From the NCBI GenBank assembly GCA_902406105.1, contig CABPCP010000016.1, forward strand, positions 1 to 47,951: DNA of 47,951 nt. Direction: 5' to 3'. The DNA is from an uncultured Mordavella sp. (lineage in GTDB: Bacteria; Bacillota; Clostridia; Lachnospirales; Lachnospiraceae). Below, one piece after another: positions 23,445-32,338 of this stretch. The position numbers and the translations under genes were made by a program. The notes beneath the pieces are model-generated. The model was not told where the DNA came from, did not search any database, and saw only the letters and a program-made list of their open reading frames with translations. Numbering within the stretch: position 1 is the first letter of the stretch; each line of letters starts with the position of its first letter.

Positions 23445-26408
23445 CTATCTTTGTTTCCATTGAACCCTTTTCTTCAAGTATATTGTCCCACAGATTACCA
23501 TTCCTGATATCAAAAAGCCAAATAGATATCTGCCTGCTCTGACATCTCCTGTATCCGGCGTGTGATTCTCTTCGCTTGGATTTCCTTTTCCCGGATTGTT
23601 TGATCCCGCATCTCCAGAGTTCGTTTCATCCCCATTGGGGTCGTTTGAATCATCCTGTTTTCCAAAATCAGTCGCCTTTACAGCAACCGCTTCACCTGCT
23701 TTCAGATTATCGCCTCCCTGGCTGTTTTCTATCTTCAGCGGAAGCGCTTCATTCTCCACAAAGGATTCCAATTTCAGATCCTCTATATCATTTTCCGAAT
23801 TAATCGTCACTGTCTCACCGGAAGTCTGGATTTTGATCGCTCCATCTCCTTTTACCGTACCGGAAACAGAAATAAGTCCGGTCTCATTTTCTGCGACCTT
23901 CTCGTCAGTGTCGATAACAGCCGTAAAAGAACCGCCCTTTTCCCCTTGAATCTCAATGCCTTCTCCCGGCGTCATCTTCGCGGATCTGATCCCAGTTCCG
24001 CGAAGCGACAGGTATCCCTTGTCATTGTAGAGGGAAATCCCGGCCTCTTCTCCCAGGTCAGAAATCTGGTAGGTCTCCTCATCCGGCACCGTAAATTTAC
24101 ACTCCAAAGACCCCTGCGCGTCATCTCCCAGGGTGGAATTGATCGTCTGAAGCTCTTCCACCTCCATGGTCGCTTCCACTTCCTGTTTTCCGTCACTTTT
24201 CAAGGTATTTCCCTTTGAATCCCGGATTGTAAAGCGGTCCATCGCATCGATCAGGATATCGGTCACATCCTCTTTGGGCTCCGCCATATGGCCCTGGTCC
24301 ATCTCAGAAGGCAGTAAAATGGAAAGCCATCCGAAGGTTTTTTCATTAAAGGGTTCCCCATCATGTGTGAAAAAGCCGGCGCAGCTAAACTTCATAAAAT
24401 CCTTGCTTACCTTCCATTCATAAAGTTCACCTTCTGGATGTTCGCTGTTCACGCTGTTTTCATCATAAATCTGAAAAGTATAACCCTGGTTTGTTGTCTC
24501 ATAACCCGTCACCAAAACAGTGTGGCTGGGACTGCGGAGGAGTAAAATCTTCCCTTCGTCCAGAGAAGATCTCATCGTATCAAAAAAATTCTCAAATTCC
24601 GCCGGAGAAGACATCTCTCCCGAATCTGTCCCTTTCAGAAAATCTAAAAGACTTCCTATCATACCGGGCCTTTTGTGATAAACCGAAGCCAGTTCATGAA
24701 TCCCCGGATCATCCACATACTGCATCAACTGATAATAACTGATAGCAGACAGATACTCCTGATCCTCATAGGGCTGATCCAGATCATAAACGCAGGATCT
24801 TCCGCTGTCCGAAACCTCCGCGACCGTCATATCCTGGTTAAACACTCGCCCGATGACCGTGGCGATCCCATGGCAGGATCCTTTCCATTTCACATCGCCA
24901 TTGATGTAGTTTCTCAAATAGTCGCGTACGCCATCCTCCATCTCATGGCGGAATAATTTCTGGTAATCCTCATCCGTCAGTTCAATCCCGTCTGTGCCCC
25001 AGAATCCGCTTTCCTTCGTTCCCACTCCCAAATGCTGGAAACTGTTATTATCGACTTTAAGCGTAAAGTCCCGTTTCTCATCTTCTCCGTCTTCTCCGAT
25101 CGTCTCCCACTTGATCTGGTCGCTGAAAATAAAATTCTCCAGGTAATATTGATGGGCTGCCGAGCCTTCATAGCCTCTAAGTGTCAGCTCTGTATAGACG
25201 CTGTAGCCGTTTCCGGCCTGAAGAAACCCATTCAAGTTTATGACCGTCTCCGGAATCGTAAGATATTTCAGGTTCCGTACCGCCTCGTCTTCCGTACCGC
25301 TTTGCGCGAAAGATCCCGAGGCCAGCCAGCTCACATCCTCTGGGATCGTGTAAGAGAGGTCTTCCTTCCCGATGGGATAAAATTCCAGCGTCCATGTGCC
25401 GTCAGAATTGTCGCTGAAAAGCACGCCGTCCCTGCTCTCGTATCTCTCGCTTGCCTCCGAGACCTCAAGGGACTCAAGGGCATATAGGCTTTGGAAAGCT
25501 TCTGCGCTCATTCCATAAGCATCAGCCGGAAGCTTAATTCTTTTCAGCGTCTCGCTCTTCCCAAAGCTTGAGAGAGTTTCCACAGAATCCGGAAAGATTA
25601 CTTCTTCTAGGTTTGTCCCCTCAAACGCGCTGCTTCCAATTTCTTTTGTACCATCTTTGACCGTGTAGCTCCCCTCTCTCACAGGAGGAACATACCGCAG
25701 GATTCTGTCCTTTTGATCATAGAGCACGCCGTCCTCCGCCAGATATCTCCCGGAAGTCCCTGCTGTCTCGTAGCGGTAGGAAGCGGTCCAGAAATCCATA
25801 TGGTCAACCGGATCTTGAATGGAATCCGGCAGAATCAGCGTATAGATCCCATAAACGTATGAATTGTCTTTCATCCCCCTCACTCCGTCCGGGAGGTATA
25901 GAATCTTGAAATTCTGAGCGAGTCCTGTGGCGATTTGATTTCCGTCTACATAGACACACTCGTTCCAATCATACTCTTTCGTCATGGTCAGTTGGCCTGC
26001 GGCGGCCGCCCCCCGGTAGTTAGGGATTGCATCCATATCGAACACATAAGTCTCTCCCGCCTTCAGCATATAGTATCCGGAGCCATTACCGCCGGCAAGA
26101 AGATTTTCTTCCCCGTCCGTCACATAGTACTCCAGTCCCAGTTCATAACCATTGATCTCGCCGTCATATTCCAGATAATATCCGCCGTCTTCCTGAGGGG
26201 TAAACTTAAAAATGTAAGAAGTCATAGTTTCTGCCGGACTAGAAATCTGATACGTCTGATCCGGTTCCATCTCCGTTGTGGATCCCGGCTCAACATCAAC
26301 TGCCTCTTCCGTATCAGGCCCGGCCATTACAGGAACCGCCAAACACCAAAGCGCTGCGGTCAGCACAAAAATTCCCAGGCAGCCACGCCATTTTCTCCCT
26401 CTCATCAT
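23445..26408 (-). CDS. Cell-surface protein with BspA-type repeats and papain-like cysteine peptidase domain
   Basis: A 987-residue exported protein. Residues 1-29 form a signal peptide (hydrophobic GIFVLTAALWCLAVPV, cleavage near VMAG). Residues about 50-150 look like a bacterial pre-peptidase-type beta domain. Residues about 220-425 carry BspA-like leucine-rich repeats (IGSSAFEGTNLEEVIFPDSV). Residues about 500-690 resemble a papain-like peptidase: candidate Cys512 in KGSCHGIA, His629 in SPSHTVLVTGYE and Asp649 in IYDEN. A beta-rich region follows to about 910, then a low-complexity Asn/Gly/Ser/Asp spacer. The end shows TPDTGD (950-955), a hydrophobic stretch (961-976) and a basic tail, a likely sortase signal. 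It sits 23 bases after degV. The target is unknown. Confidence 0.75.
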   Translation of the reverse strand: MMRGRKWRGCLGIFVLTAALWCLAVPVMAGPDTEEAVDVEPGSTTEMEPDQTYQISSPAETMTSYIFKFTPQEDGGYYLEYDGEINGYELGLEYYVTDGEENLLAGGNGSGYYMLKAGETYVFDMDAIPNYRGAAAAGQLTMTKEYDWNECVYVDGNQIATGLAQNFKILYLPDGVRGMKDNSYVYGIYTLILPDSIQDPVDHMDFWTASYRYETAGTSGRYLAEDGVLYDQKDRILRYVPPVREGSYTVKDGTKEIGSSAFEGTNLEEVIFPDSVETLSSFGKSETLKRIKLPADAYGMSAEAFQSLYALESLEVSEASERYESRDGVLFSDNSDGTWTLEFYPIGKEDLSYTIPEDVSWLASGSFAQSGTEDEAVRNLKYLTIPETVINLNGFLQAGNGYSVYTELTLRGYEGSAAHQYYLENFIFSDQIKWETIGEDGEDEKRDFTLKVDNNSFQHLGVGTKESGFWGTDGIELTDEDYQKLFRHEMEDGVRDYLRNYINGDVKWKGSCHGIATVIGRVFNQDMTVAEVSDSGRSCVYDLDQPYEDQEYLSAISYYQLMQYVDDPGIHELASVYHKRPGMIGSLLDFLKGTDSGEMSSPAEFENFFDTMRSSLDEGKILLLRSPSHTVLVTGYETTNQGYTFQIYDENSVNSEHPEGELYEWKVSKDFMKFSCAGFFTHDGEPFNEKTFGWLSILLPSEMDQGHMAEPKEDVTDILIDAMDRFTIRDSKGNTLKSDGKQEVEATMEVEELQTINSTLGDDAQGSLECKFTVPDEETYQISDLGEEAGISLYNDKGYLSLRGTGIRSAKMTPGEGIEIQGEKGGSFTAVIDTDEKVAENETGLISVSGTVKGDGAIKIQTSGETVTINSENDIEDLKLESFVENEALPLKIENSQGGDNLKAGEAVAVKATDFGKQDDSNDPNGDETNSGDAGSNNPGKGNPSEENHTPDTGDVRAGRYLFGFLISGMVICGTIYLKKRVQWKQR

Positions 26409-26431
26409 AATCTCTCTCCCTATAACATTTC

Positions 26432-27283
26432 CTAAATCTTTTTGCTGCAGGCAATGGCAATGGAGCCCGGCCCGATATGGCAGCTTACGCTCAGAGAAAG
26501 CTTGTCCATTACTACATCATATCCCGGGAACCTTTCTTCGATCTCCCGCTTCCATTCCATTGCTTCCTCCTCGGAACAGGTATAGGCTCCTTCCAGATGG
26601 ACTTCCTTCCCGGCAAACCGTTCATGGATATCTTTATCCATGGCATCCAGCATCGTCTTCTTCGCCGACTTGATCCCCCGTACTTTAGCGAACGCATCCA
26701 GCTTTTCTCCCTGGATGGTGAGCACCGGCTTTAAATTCAGAACCGTGCCGATCGCCGCGGCGGCAGGTGTCACCCTTCCGCCTTTTTTCAGATATTTCAG
26801 AGTATCCACTGTGATATAGATACTGGCCTCCAGCTTCTCTTTCATCAGAACATCTACGATCTCTTCCGCGCCAAGGCCGGCGTCTCGCAGCTCCATAGCA
26901 TCCAGTACGGATTGGCGCTGCGTGATCGAAATCCTCTGATTGTTCACCACATAAACCTTTCCCTCAAAATCCCGCGCCAGTCCCATAGCTGTCTCACAGG
27001 AACTGGAAAGCCCGCTGGACATAGGGATATAGATCACTTTATCATACTCTTCCAGCAGCTCTTCCCAAAGGCCGATCACATCGGCAGGCGCCGGCTGAGA
27101 GGTAGAGATATCCGCGTCTTCCGCCAGCCTTTGATAAAACTCCTCCTGCGTCAGCGTAATATCTTCATAATACAGTTCCCCATTGATATAGAAAGGCATT
27201 GGCAAAACCCGTATCCCCAGTTCCTTTGCCCCTTCCTGCGTAATCCCGCTATTGCTGTCTGTTGCGATTGCGATTCGTTCCAT
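26432..27283 (-). CDS. DegV family fatty-acid-binding protein (first copy)
   Basis: DegV-family protein that binds a long-chain fatty acid; FakB-type members present it to the kinase FakA. The first segment IAIATDSNSGIT is the DegV ATP-independent lipid-binding start, SSGLSSSC is the central Ser-rich motif, and TLKYLKKGGRV and the closing HIGPGSIAIAC are typical. The start is the ATG at 27283, because GAGGTG lies at proper distance. A GTG at 27289 touches the ribosome site. It lies between an MBL-fold gene and the surface protein gene. A second DegV occurs at 45825-46688. No FakA is in the window, so partner and ligand are inferred from the family. Confidence 0.88.
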   Translation of the reverse strand: MERIAIATDSNSGITQEGAKELGIRVLPMPFYINGELYYEDITLTQEEFYQRLAEDADISTSQPAPADVIGLWEELLEEYDKVIYIPMSSGLSSSCETAMGLARDFEGKVYVVNNQRISITQRQSVLDAMELRDAGLGAEEIVDVLMKEKLEASIYITVDTLKYLKKGGRVTPAAAAIGTVLNLKPVLTIQGEKLDAFAKVRGIKSAKKTMLDAMDKDIHERFAGKEVHLEGAYTCSEEEAMEWKREIEERFPGYDVVMDKLSLSVSCHIGPGSIAIACSKKI

Positions 27284-27301
27284 TCCCACACCTCATTTTT
27301 C

Positions 27302-28099
27302 TTATAATGTAATGATTTTTGAAACACAGTCTCTTTTTGCTACCATCATAGGGATATCCTCTCCCTTGTAGGGATTGTCTCCCATGCTGACTTCCAGCTT
27401 CACCGTCTCATAGGCAAGCTCCTCATAATTATTCTCCTTGCTCAGATGGCCCAGCAGCACATACTGCAGGCCGTCATGCAGGATGTCGCAGAGCAGTCTC
27501 CCTGACCACTCATTGGAAAGATGGCCTTTGTCCCCCATGACCCTTTTTTTCAGCGGATATGGATAAGGCCCTACTTCCAGCATATGGATGTCATGATTGG
27601 CTTCCAATACCACAGCGTTCAAATCCTTCAAATTCTCCACTGTATAGGTATCGTACATCCCAAGATCCGTCGCCACCGCCACGGACTTCCTTTGATTCTC
27701 GATCCGGAAACCGGAAGGCTCATTGGCATCGTGAGAAATCGCAAATGGACGGACCTTCATTTCTCCCAGATCAAATCCCTCATCTAACTTTACCTCGTGC
27801 AGCAGTCCTTCCGGCAGCCTCCCCAGACTCCTGCAGTTTTTGATTCCTTCAATGGTTCCTTTTGTAGCGTAAATAGGGATCTCATACCTTCTGCTAAACA
27901 CCCCCAGTCCCTGAATATGATCGATATGTTCATGGGTGATCAGGATACCATTCAGCTCATCCCCTTTAATATCCAGGGAAGAAAGCCCCTCTTCAATCCT
28001 TTTTTTACTGATTCCCGTATCCACCAGAAGGTGCGTATGATCGTCCCCCACATAGATACAGTTTCCGCTGCTTCCGCTGGCAATACTGCATAATCTCAT
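27302..28099 (-). CDS. MBL-fold hydrolase, YycJ/WalJ type
   Basis: Metallo-beta-lactamase-fold protein of about 265 residues, similar to YycJ/WalJ, a family linked to exonuclease activity and cell-wall or DNA-repair phenotypes. Zinc ligands are in ITHEHIDHIQGL, and further His/Asp residues in AISHDANEP, VATDLGMYD and VLLGHLSKENN. The N-terminus MRLCSIASGSSGNCIYVG is the normal family start, so I use the ATG at 28099. A longer in-frame ATG at 28114 directly abuts AAAGG, so neither start has an ideal ribosome site. It follows coaE after a few bases in the polA-coaE run. Confidence 0.88.
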   Translation of the reverse strand: MRLCSIASGSSGNCIYVGDDHTHLLVDTGISKKRIEEGLSSLDIKGDELNGILITHEHIDHIQGLGVFSRRYEIPIYATKGTIEGIKNCRSLGRLPEGLLHEVKLDEGFDLGEMKVRPFAISHDANEPSGFRIENQRKSVAVATDLGMYDTYTVENLKDLNAVVLEANHDIHMLEVGPYPYPLKKRVMGDKGHLSNEWSGRLLCDILHDGLQYVLLGHLSKENNYEELAYETVKLEVSMGDNPYKGEDIPMMVAKRDCVSKIITL

Positions 28100-28117
28100 A
28101 TGTATGTCATCCATCCT

Positions 28118-28708
28118 TTATAATTCTTTGATAATATTGTCAAGCTGCAGCATCGTCTCCGCAAATACACCGCTGTTGTCGACCACCCTGTCACAATGTT
28201 TCAGGAACATATCCTTTGGCAGCTGCGCCCGCATGATATCCTCAATCTTTGCCGCGTCATAGCCTCTGGAATAAAACAGACGGTTCTTACGAATCGCTTC
28301 TTCCACATAAATGTACCACAACTCGTCGCAGATCTGATCATAGTGATCTTCGATCAAAAGAGCCGCCTCTATAATAAACAAATTCGTATTCCTGCGCTCT
28401 TCCTGGCGAATCTTTTTTAAGATTTCCTCTTTCACCGCCGGATGTACGATGCTGTTGAGCAGCGACAGCTGGGAACAGTCTGAAAATACGATCTCCCCCA
28501 GCCTGTCTCTGTTTAATTCTCCCTTTTCATCCAGGATCTCTTCTCCAAAATGTTCTACAATGGCGTCATAACACGCCCCGCCCTTTTTCTGAAGTTTCTT
28601 TGCCACATCATCCGCCTGGCATACGGTAGCCCCGTACCGATTATGCAGATATTCAAGAACCTGTGTTTTCCCGGCTCCTATGCCTCCTGTAATTCCAATA
28701 ATCTTCAT
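28118..28708 (-). CDS. coaE: Dephospho-CoA kinase
   Basis: Last enzyme of coenzyme A synthesis, phosphorylating the 3'-hydroxyl of dephospho-CoA. The 196-residue P-loop kinase starts MKIIGITGGIGAGKT with Walker A at 8-15. It then has CQADDVAKKL, the CoA-binding HPAVKEEI and the lid IRKNRLFYSRG. It sits 13 bases after polA, a common Firmicute pair, and is followed closely by the MBL-fold gene. Confidence 0.96.
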   Translation of the reverse strand: MKIIGITGGIGAGKTQVLEYLHNRYGATVCQADDVAKKLQKKGGACYDAIVEHFGEEILDEKGELNRDRLGEIVFSDCSQLSLLNSIVHPAVKEEILKKIRQEERRNTNLFIIEAALLIEDHYDQICDELWYIYVEEAIRKNRLFYSRGYDAAKIEDIMRAQLPKDMFLKHCDRVVDNSGVFAETMLQLDNIIKEL

Positions 28709-28721
28709 ACGCTTCCACCTC

Positions 28722-31337
28722 TTACTTTGCTTCGTACCAGTTTTCTCCTGTATGCATATCTATCTCCAATGGCACATCCAGGGATGCCGCCTGTTCCATT
28801 TCTTCTTTCAAGATCTTCTCTACTTCTTCCAATTCCGGTCTGTGCGCCTCGATCAGAAGTTCGTCATGGACCTGCAATACCAGTCTGGACCGCATGTTCT
28901 GTTCTTTAAGCCTTCGTCCCACACCGATCATAGCGATCTTGATGATATCCGCCGCTGTTCCTTGGATCGGGGCGTTCATTGCCACCCGTTCGCCAAAAGA
29001 ACGCTGCATATAATTGCTGGAAGAAAGTTCCGGCACAGGCCGGCGCCTTCCAAACAGCGTGACCACATATCCCTTTTCTTTTGCGTGAGCCACCGCATCA
29101 TCCAAAAAGCGTTTGATTCCCGGATAGGTGCGGAAATAATCCTCAATATACTGAGCCGCTTCCTTCCGGGTAATGCTCAGATCCTGGCTCAGTCCAAAGG
29201 AGCTGATCCCATAGACGATCCCAAAGTTAACGGCTTTCGCGTTTCTTCGCTGGAGAGGCGTTACTTCCTCGAAAGGCACATGGAACACTTGAGACGCCGT
29301 GATCCTATGGATATCTTTGGCTTCCCGGTATGCCTGGATCAACTGCTGGTCCCCGGAACAGTGAGCCAGCACTCTAAGCTCGATCTGCGAATAATCCGCA
29401 TCCACAAAGACATAGCCGTCCTCTGGAATGAATACCTTTCGGATCAGTCTGCCCAGCTCCACCCGGACTGGGATATTCTGCAGATTTGGTTCTGTACTGC
29501 TGATCCTTCCAGTAGCTGTCACTGTTTGATGGAATTTCCCGTGGATCCTGCCATCCGGCCCGATATAGTTGGCAAGGCCGTCCGCATAAGTGGATTTTAA
29601 TTTGGCAAGCTGCCGGTACTCCAGGATCTTAGCCACCAAAGGATAGTCCGGCGCCAGTTTGTCCAGCACATCCGCCGCGGTGGAATACCCGGTCTTCGTC
29701 TTCTTGGCGTGGGGCATATTCAGTTTTTCAAATAAGATCACCCCTAATTGTTTGGGCGAATTGATATTAAAGATCTCTCCCGCCAGGCCGTAGATCTCTT
29801 GTTCCAGATCCACAATCCGTTCTCCAAGCTGTTCCCCGTATGCTTTCAGAGCTTCTGCCTCTACCTTTACGCCCGCCGCTTCCATATCTCTCAAAGTAAA
29901 TACCAGCGGCATCTCGATCTTGGCAAACAGCTGGTCCATTCCTGTCTCCTTCAGCTTTTCGAGAAGACGGGGGTAAGCAGCCCAGGCAGTGTAAGCTTCA
30001 TAACAAGACTTTTCTTTCACTTCCAGCTTCTCGTCGATCAGAAGATCCAACTGTTCTCTCGCCACATCTATATAATCATAATCACTTTTCAAAGGATTCA
30101 GAAGATACGCCGCAATGATCGGGTCAAAGCAGCTTTCTTCCCGAATGTCCGGAAGGCTCTCCAGATACCCTTTGAGTCCGCACACGGCAAATACTTTTAC
30201 CTTCCCGGAAAGGACGGAAAGCTTTTTCAGCAGCTCATCCATACCAAGTTCTATGGAGCAGGGAATGGTAACTACCTGCTTTGGCCCATATGCAATGGAA
30301 ATCCTCCCATAACCGGAAGGGTGGGCAAAAAGAGGCAGCACCGCTTCCGGGTCCTCCGACACCGCGGCGCCTACCACATCCGCTTCGGCCGCCTCCGCCA
30401 GCACTCTTTCTATTTCTTCCGGATCCGTCACTTCCCGGAAATGTTCTTCCACCGCGTTGGCATCTGCCTGGACCTCAAAGCGCCCCAGCAGGTTCTTAAA
30501 TTGGAGTCTCTGAAACAGTTCATAAGCCTCTTTCGTATAAAGCTCACCCTTTTGGGCCTGTTCTAATTCAAACGGAATATCCGCGTGGGTTTCAATGGTG
30601 GCAAGGACCTTGCTCATCTTGGCCTGCTCCCAATACTCTTTCAGATTCTTACTGGCTCTTGGAGGCTTAATCTCCTCCGCGTGGGCATAGGCATTCTCCA
30701 GCGAATGATATTCCTGGATGATCTTGGTAGCCGTCTTCTCCCCCACTCCCGGTACTCCGGGAATATTATCGGAAGAATCCCCCATCAAAGCTTTCACATC
30801 GATAAACTCAGCAGGGGTGACGCCATACCTCTCTTTCACCTGCTCCCTATTGTAATCCTCCACCTCGGTCCGTCCCTGTTTTGTCTTGGGGATCCGGATC
30901 TTCACATGATCCGTGGCAAGCTGGAGCGTATCCCGGTCCCCGGATATGATAGACACATCCAGCCCTTGCTCCTCGCACTGTCTGGAGATCGTTCCCAGCA
31001 GATCGTCCGCTTCCAGGCCCGCCTGTTCAATGATCTGGATTCCCATTGCTTTTAAGACATCCTTGATCACTGGAACCTGTTCCCGCAGCTCCTCCGCCAT
31101 AGGTTTCCTGGTCCCTTTGTAAGCTTCATACAGTTCATGCCGGAAAGTAGGGGCATGGACATCAAAGGTCACCGTCAGATATTCCGGCTGTTCTTCGTCC
31201 AGGATCTTGAACATAATATTTAAAAAGCCGTACACAGCATTGGTGTGAAGCCCCTCTGAATTCGTCAGGTCCGGCACGCCGTAGAAGGCCCGGTTTAAAA
31301 TGCTGTGTCCGTCGATCAATACGATTTTTTCTCTCAT
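28722..31337 (-). CDS. polA: DNA polymerase I (no proofreading residues)
   Basis: Repair and Okazaki-fragment polymerase of 871 residues. Residues 1-290 form the 5'-3' exonuclease/flap domain (LIDGHSILNRAFYG, SGDRDTLQLA, GDSSDNIPGVPGVGEKTA). The middle region (about 300-450) has the 3'-5' exonuclease fold, but the DxE metal motif is replaced by VVGAAVSED. It is therefore probably inactive, as in many Gram-positive PolA proteins. The polymerase domain has motif A DADYSQIELRVLAH, motif B RRNAKAVNFGIVYGIS and motif C QVHDELLIEA. The start at 31337 follows a 5' leader with a small GC hairpin. It leads the polA-coaE-MBL-degV-surface protein run. Confidence 0.97.
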   Translation of the reverse strand: MREKIVLIDGHSILNRAFYGVPDLTNSEGLHTNAVYGFLNIMFKILDEEQPEYLTVTFDVHAPTFRHELYEAYKGTRKPMAEELREQVPVIKDVLKAMGIQIIEQAGLEADDLLGTISRQCEEQGLDVSIISGDRDTLQLATDHVKIRIPKTKQGRTEVEDYNREQVKERYGVTPAEFIDVKALMGDSSDNIPGVPGVGEKTATKIIQEYHSLENAYAHAEEIKPPRASKNLKEYWEQAKMSKVLATIETHADIPFELEQAQKGELYTKEAYELFQRLQFKNLLGRFEVQADANAVEEHFREVTDPEEIERVLAEAAEADVVGAAVSEDPEAVLPLFAHPSGYGRISIAYGPKQVVTIPCSIELGMDELLKKLSVLSGKVKVFAVCGLKGYLESLPDIREESCFDPIIAAYLLNPLKSDYDYIDVAREQLDLLIDEKLEVKEKSCYEAYTAWAAYPRLLEKLKETGMDQLFAKIEMPLVFTLRDMEAAGVKVEAEALKAYGEQLGERIVDLEQEIYGLAGEIFNINSPKQLGVILFEKLNMPHAKKTKTGYSTAADVLDKLAPDYPLVAKILEYRQLAKLKSTYADGLANYIGPDGRIHGKFHQTVTATGRISSTEPNLQNIPVRVELGRLIRKVFIPEDGYVFVDADYSQIELRVLAHCSGDQQLIQAYREAKDIHRITASQVFHVPFEEVTPLQRRNAKAVNFGIVYGISSFGLSQDLSITRKEAAQYIEDYFRTYPGIKRFLDDAVAHAKEKGYVVTLFGRRRPVPELSSSNYMQRSFGERVAMNAPIQGTAADIIKIAMIGVGRRLKEQNMRSRLVLQVHDELLIEAHRPELEEVEKILKEEMEQAASLDVPLEIDMHTGENWYEAK

Positions 31338-31375
31338 ATAAAAAGCTCTGCCTCCATTTATCGGCTGATAGATCC

Positions 31376-31432
31376 GCGCGTCTTTCGCGCTACCATTCAG
31401 TATACACTAAATTGGCATATTTTAAAAGCCAA
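31376..31432 (-). promoter_or_regulatory. polA leader: weak promoter, inverted repeat and GC hairpin
   Basis: A candidate -10 TATACT lies at 31404-31399 on the minus strand with a poor -35 TTTTAA 17 bases upstream. An inverted repeat TTGGC-N11-GCCAA (31412-31432) overlaps that -35. The transcribed leader holds a 5-bp GCGCG/CGCGC hairpin (31376-31390). Together these suggest a regulated promoter, but each element alone is modest. Confidence 0.4.
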
Positions 31433-31444
31433 AAGAAAGTATAT

Positions 31445-31492
31445 AGAGAAAAAACCTTGAAAATACTGCACTGCCAGTACTTTCAAGGTTTT
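31445..31492 (-). terminator. Terminator after tRNA-Leu
   Basis: AAAACCTTGAAA (31451-31462) pairs with TTTCAAGGTTTT (31481-31492). An inner TACTG/CAGTA helix extends the stem, and T-rich sequence follows on the minus strand. It ends the tRNA transcript four bases after the mature 3' end. Confidence 0.85.
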
Positions 31493-31495
31493 CCG

Positions 31496-31578
31496 TGCGG
31501 ATGGTGGGACTTGAACCCACACGAGGTCGCCCCCGCAAGATTTTGAGTCTTGTGCGTCTGCCATTCCGCCACATCCGC
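31496..31578 (-). tRNA. tRNA-Leu (anticodon CAA)
   Basis: An 83-base class II tRNA. The acceptor stem GCGGATG pairs with CATCCGC. The anticodon stem CAAGA/TCTTG encloses loop CTCAAAA, giving anticodon CAA for UUG codons. A long variable arm and the T-arm GTGGGTTCAAGTCCCAC are present. The 3' CCA is not encoded (ACGG follows the acceptor), so it must be added by a nucleotidyltransferase. It is a single tRNA gene with its own promoter and terminator. Confidence 0.97.
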
Positions 31579-31606
31579 AAATCCCAGCTTTTTCAAGCCG
31601 AGATTT

Positions 31607-31635
31607 ATTGTATCACAAACTTTCTGCAATTACAA
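31607..31635 (-). promoter_or_regulatory. tRNA-Leu promoter
   Basis: Minus-strand TTGTAA (31635-31630) and TACAAT (31612-31607) with 17-base spacing, about 25 bases before the mature tRNA 5' end. It starts just after the lipoprotein gene stop region. Confidence 0.8.
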
Positions 31636-31661
31636 CATTTTTTTGAGAGAACTTCTATTTC

Positions 31662-32303
31662 CTATGCAGACGGGAACATAGCGCTGTCCAAAGCAGTGGT
31701 ATCTTCCTCCGGTATTGAATACACATTGTCAGAATCAGCCGTTACACGCAGCGTCATCGTCTGGGCCTCTCCGTATTCCGGGTTCGCTACTTTTTCGCTC
31801 AGCAGGTCGTACATTTTCTGCATCGTCATCTCATTAAGTTCTTCCTCCGATGGGATCTCCGTGACAGAAGCCAAATCCGCCATCAAAGCATCGGTCAGCT
31901 CTGTTTCCAGGTTGCTCATGCCAGTAAAGGGTTCTACCGTCACTTCGATCTCATAGCCGTTCTCGATCTCACTTACATCTCCCAGACTATATTTCGCCTG
32001 TTTTGCCATGTCTAAAAACAGCTGACGGTAGTTCGCCTGCATCTCTTCTGAGACTCCCAGCTCTTCAAAGCCCACCACTTCCATGGTGGTGTCAACATTT
32101 CCCTCATACATTTCTCTGGCTTCTTCCTCCGTAGAATCCGTCAGTTCCATGTACGAATCAAACTCACCTTTGTAGCTTGCATCCAGCACTGCCTGAGCAT
32201 ATTCCTTCGCGTCGTCAGCCGTCATGCCTCCTCCGCATCCGGTCAATACCGCCATAGAAACCGCCGCTAACAGCGCAAGGATTCCACATTTCATCCGTTT
32301 CAT
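31662..32303 (-). CDS. Putative lipoprotein of unknown function
   Basis: A 213-residue secreted protein with a lipoprotein signal: basic start MKRMKCG, hydrophobic stretch, and lipobox LTGC with Cys23 as the lipid-modified residue. The mature part is acidic and mostly helical, then beta strands (EIEVTVEPFTG). It resembles small Firmicute lipoproteins of the DUF5105 type, but I cannot name a function. GGAGGG lies seven bases before the ATG. It follows lysA by 35 bases with no terminator between, so it is probably cotranscribed with trmB-lysA. Confidence 0.8.
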   Translation of the reverse strand: MKRMKCGILALLAAVSMAVLTGCGGGMTADDAKEYAQAVLDASYKGEFDSYMELTDSTEEEAREMYEGNVDTTMEVVGFEELGVSEEMQANYRQLFLDMAKQAKYSLGDVSEIENGYEIEVTVEPFTGMSNLETELTDALMADLASVTEIPSEEELNEMTMQKMYDLLSEKVANPEYGEAQTMTLRVTADSDNVYSIPEEDTTALDSAMFPSA

Positions 32304-32338
32304 TTCTTTTCCCTCCTCATTTTTATATTTTTTATTTC

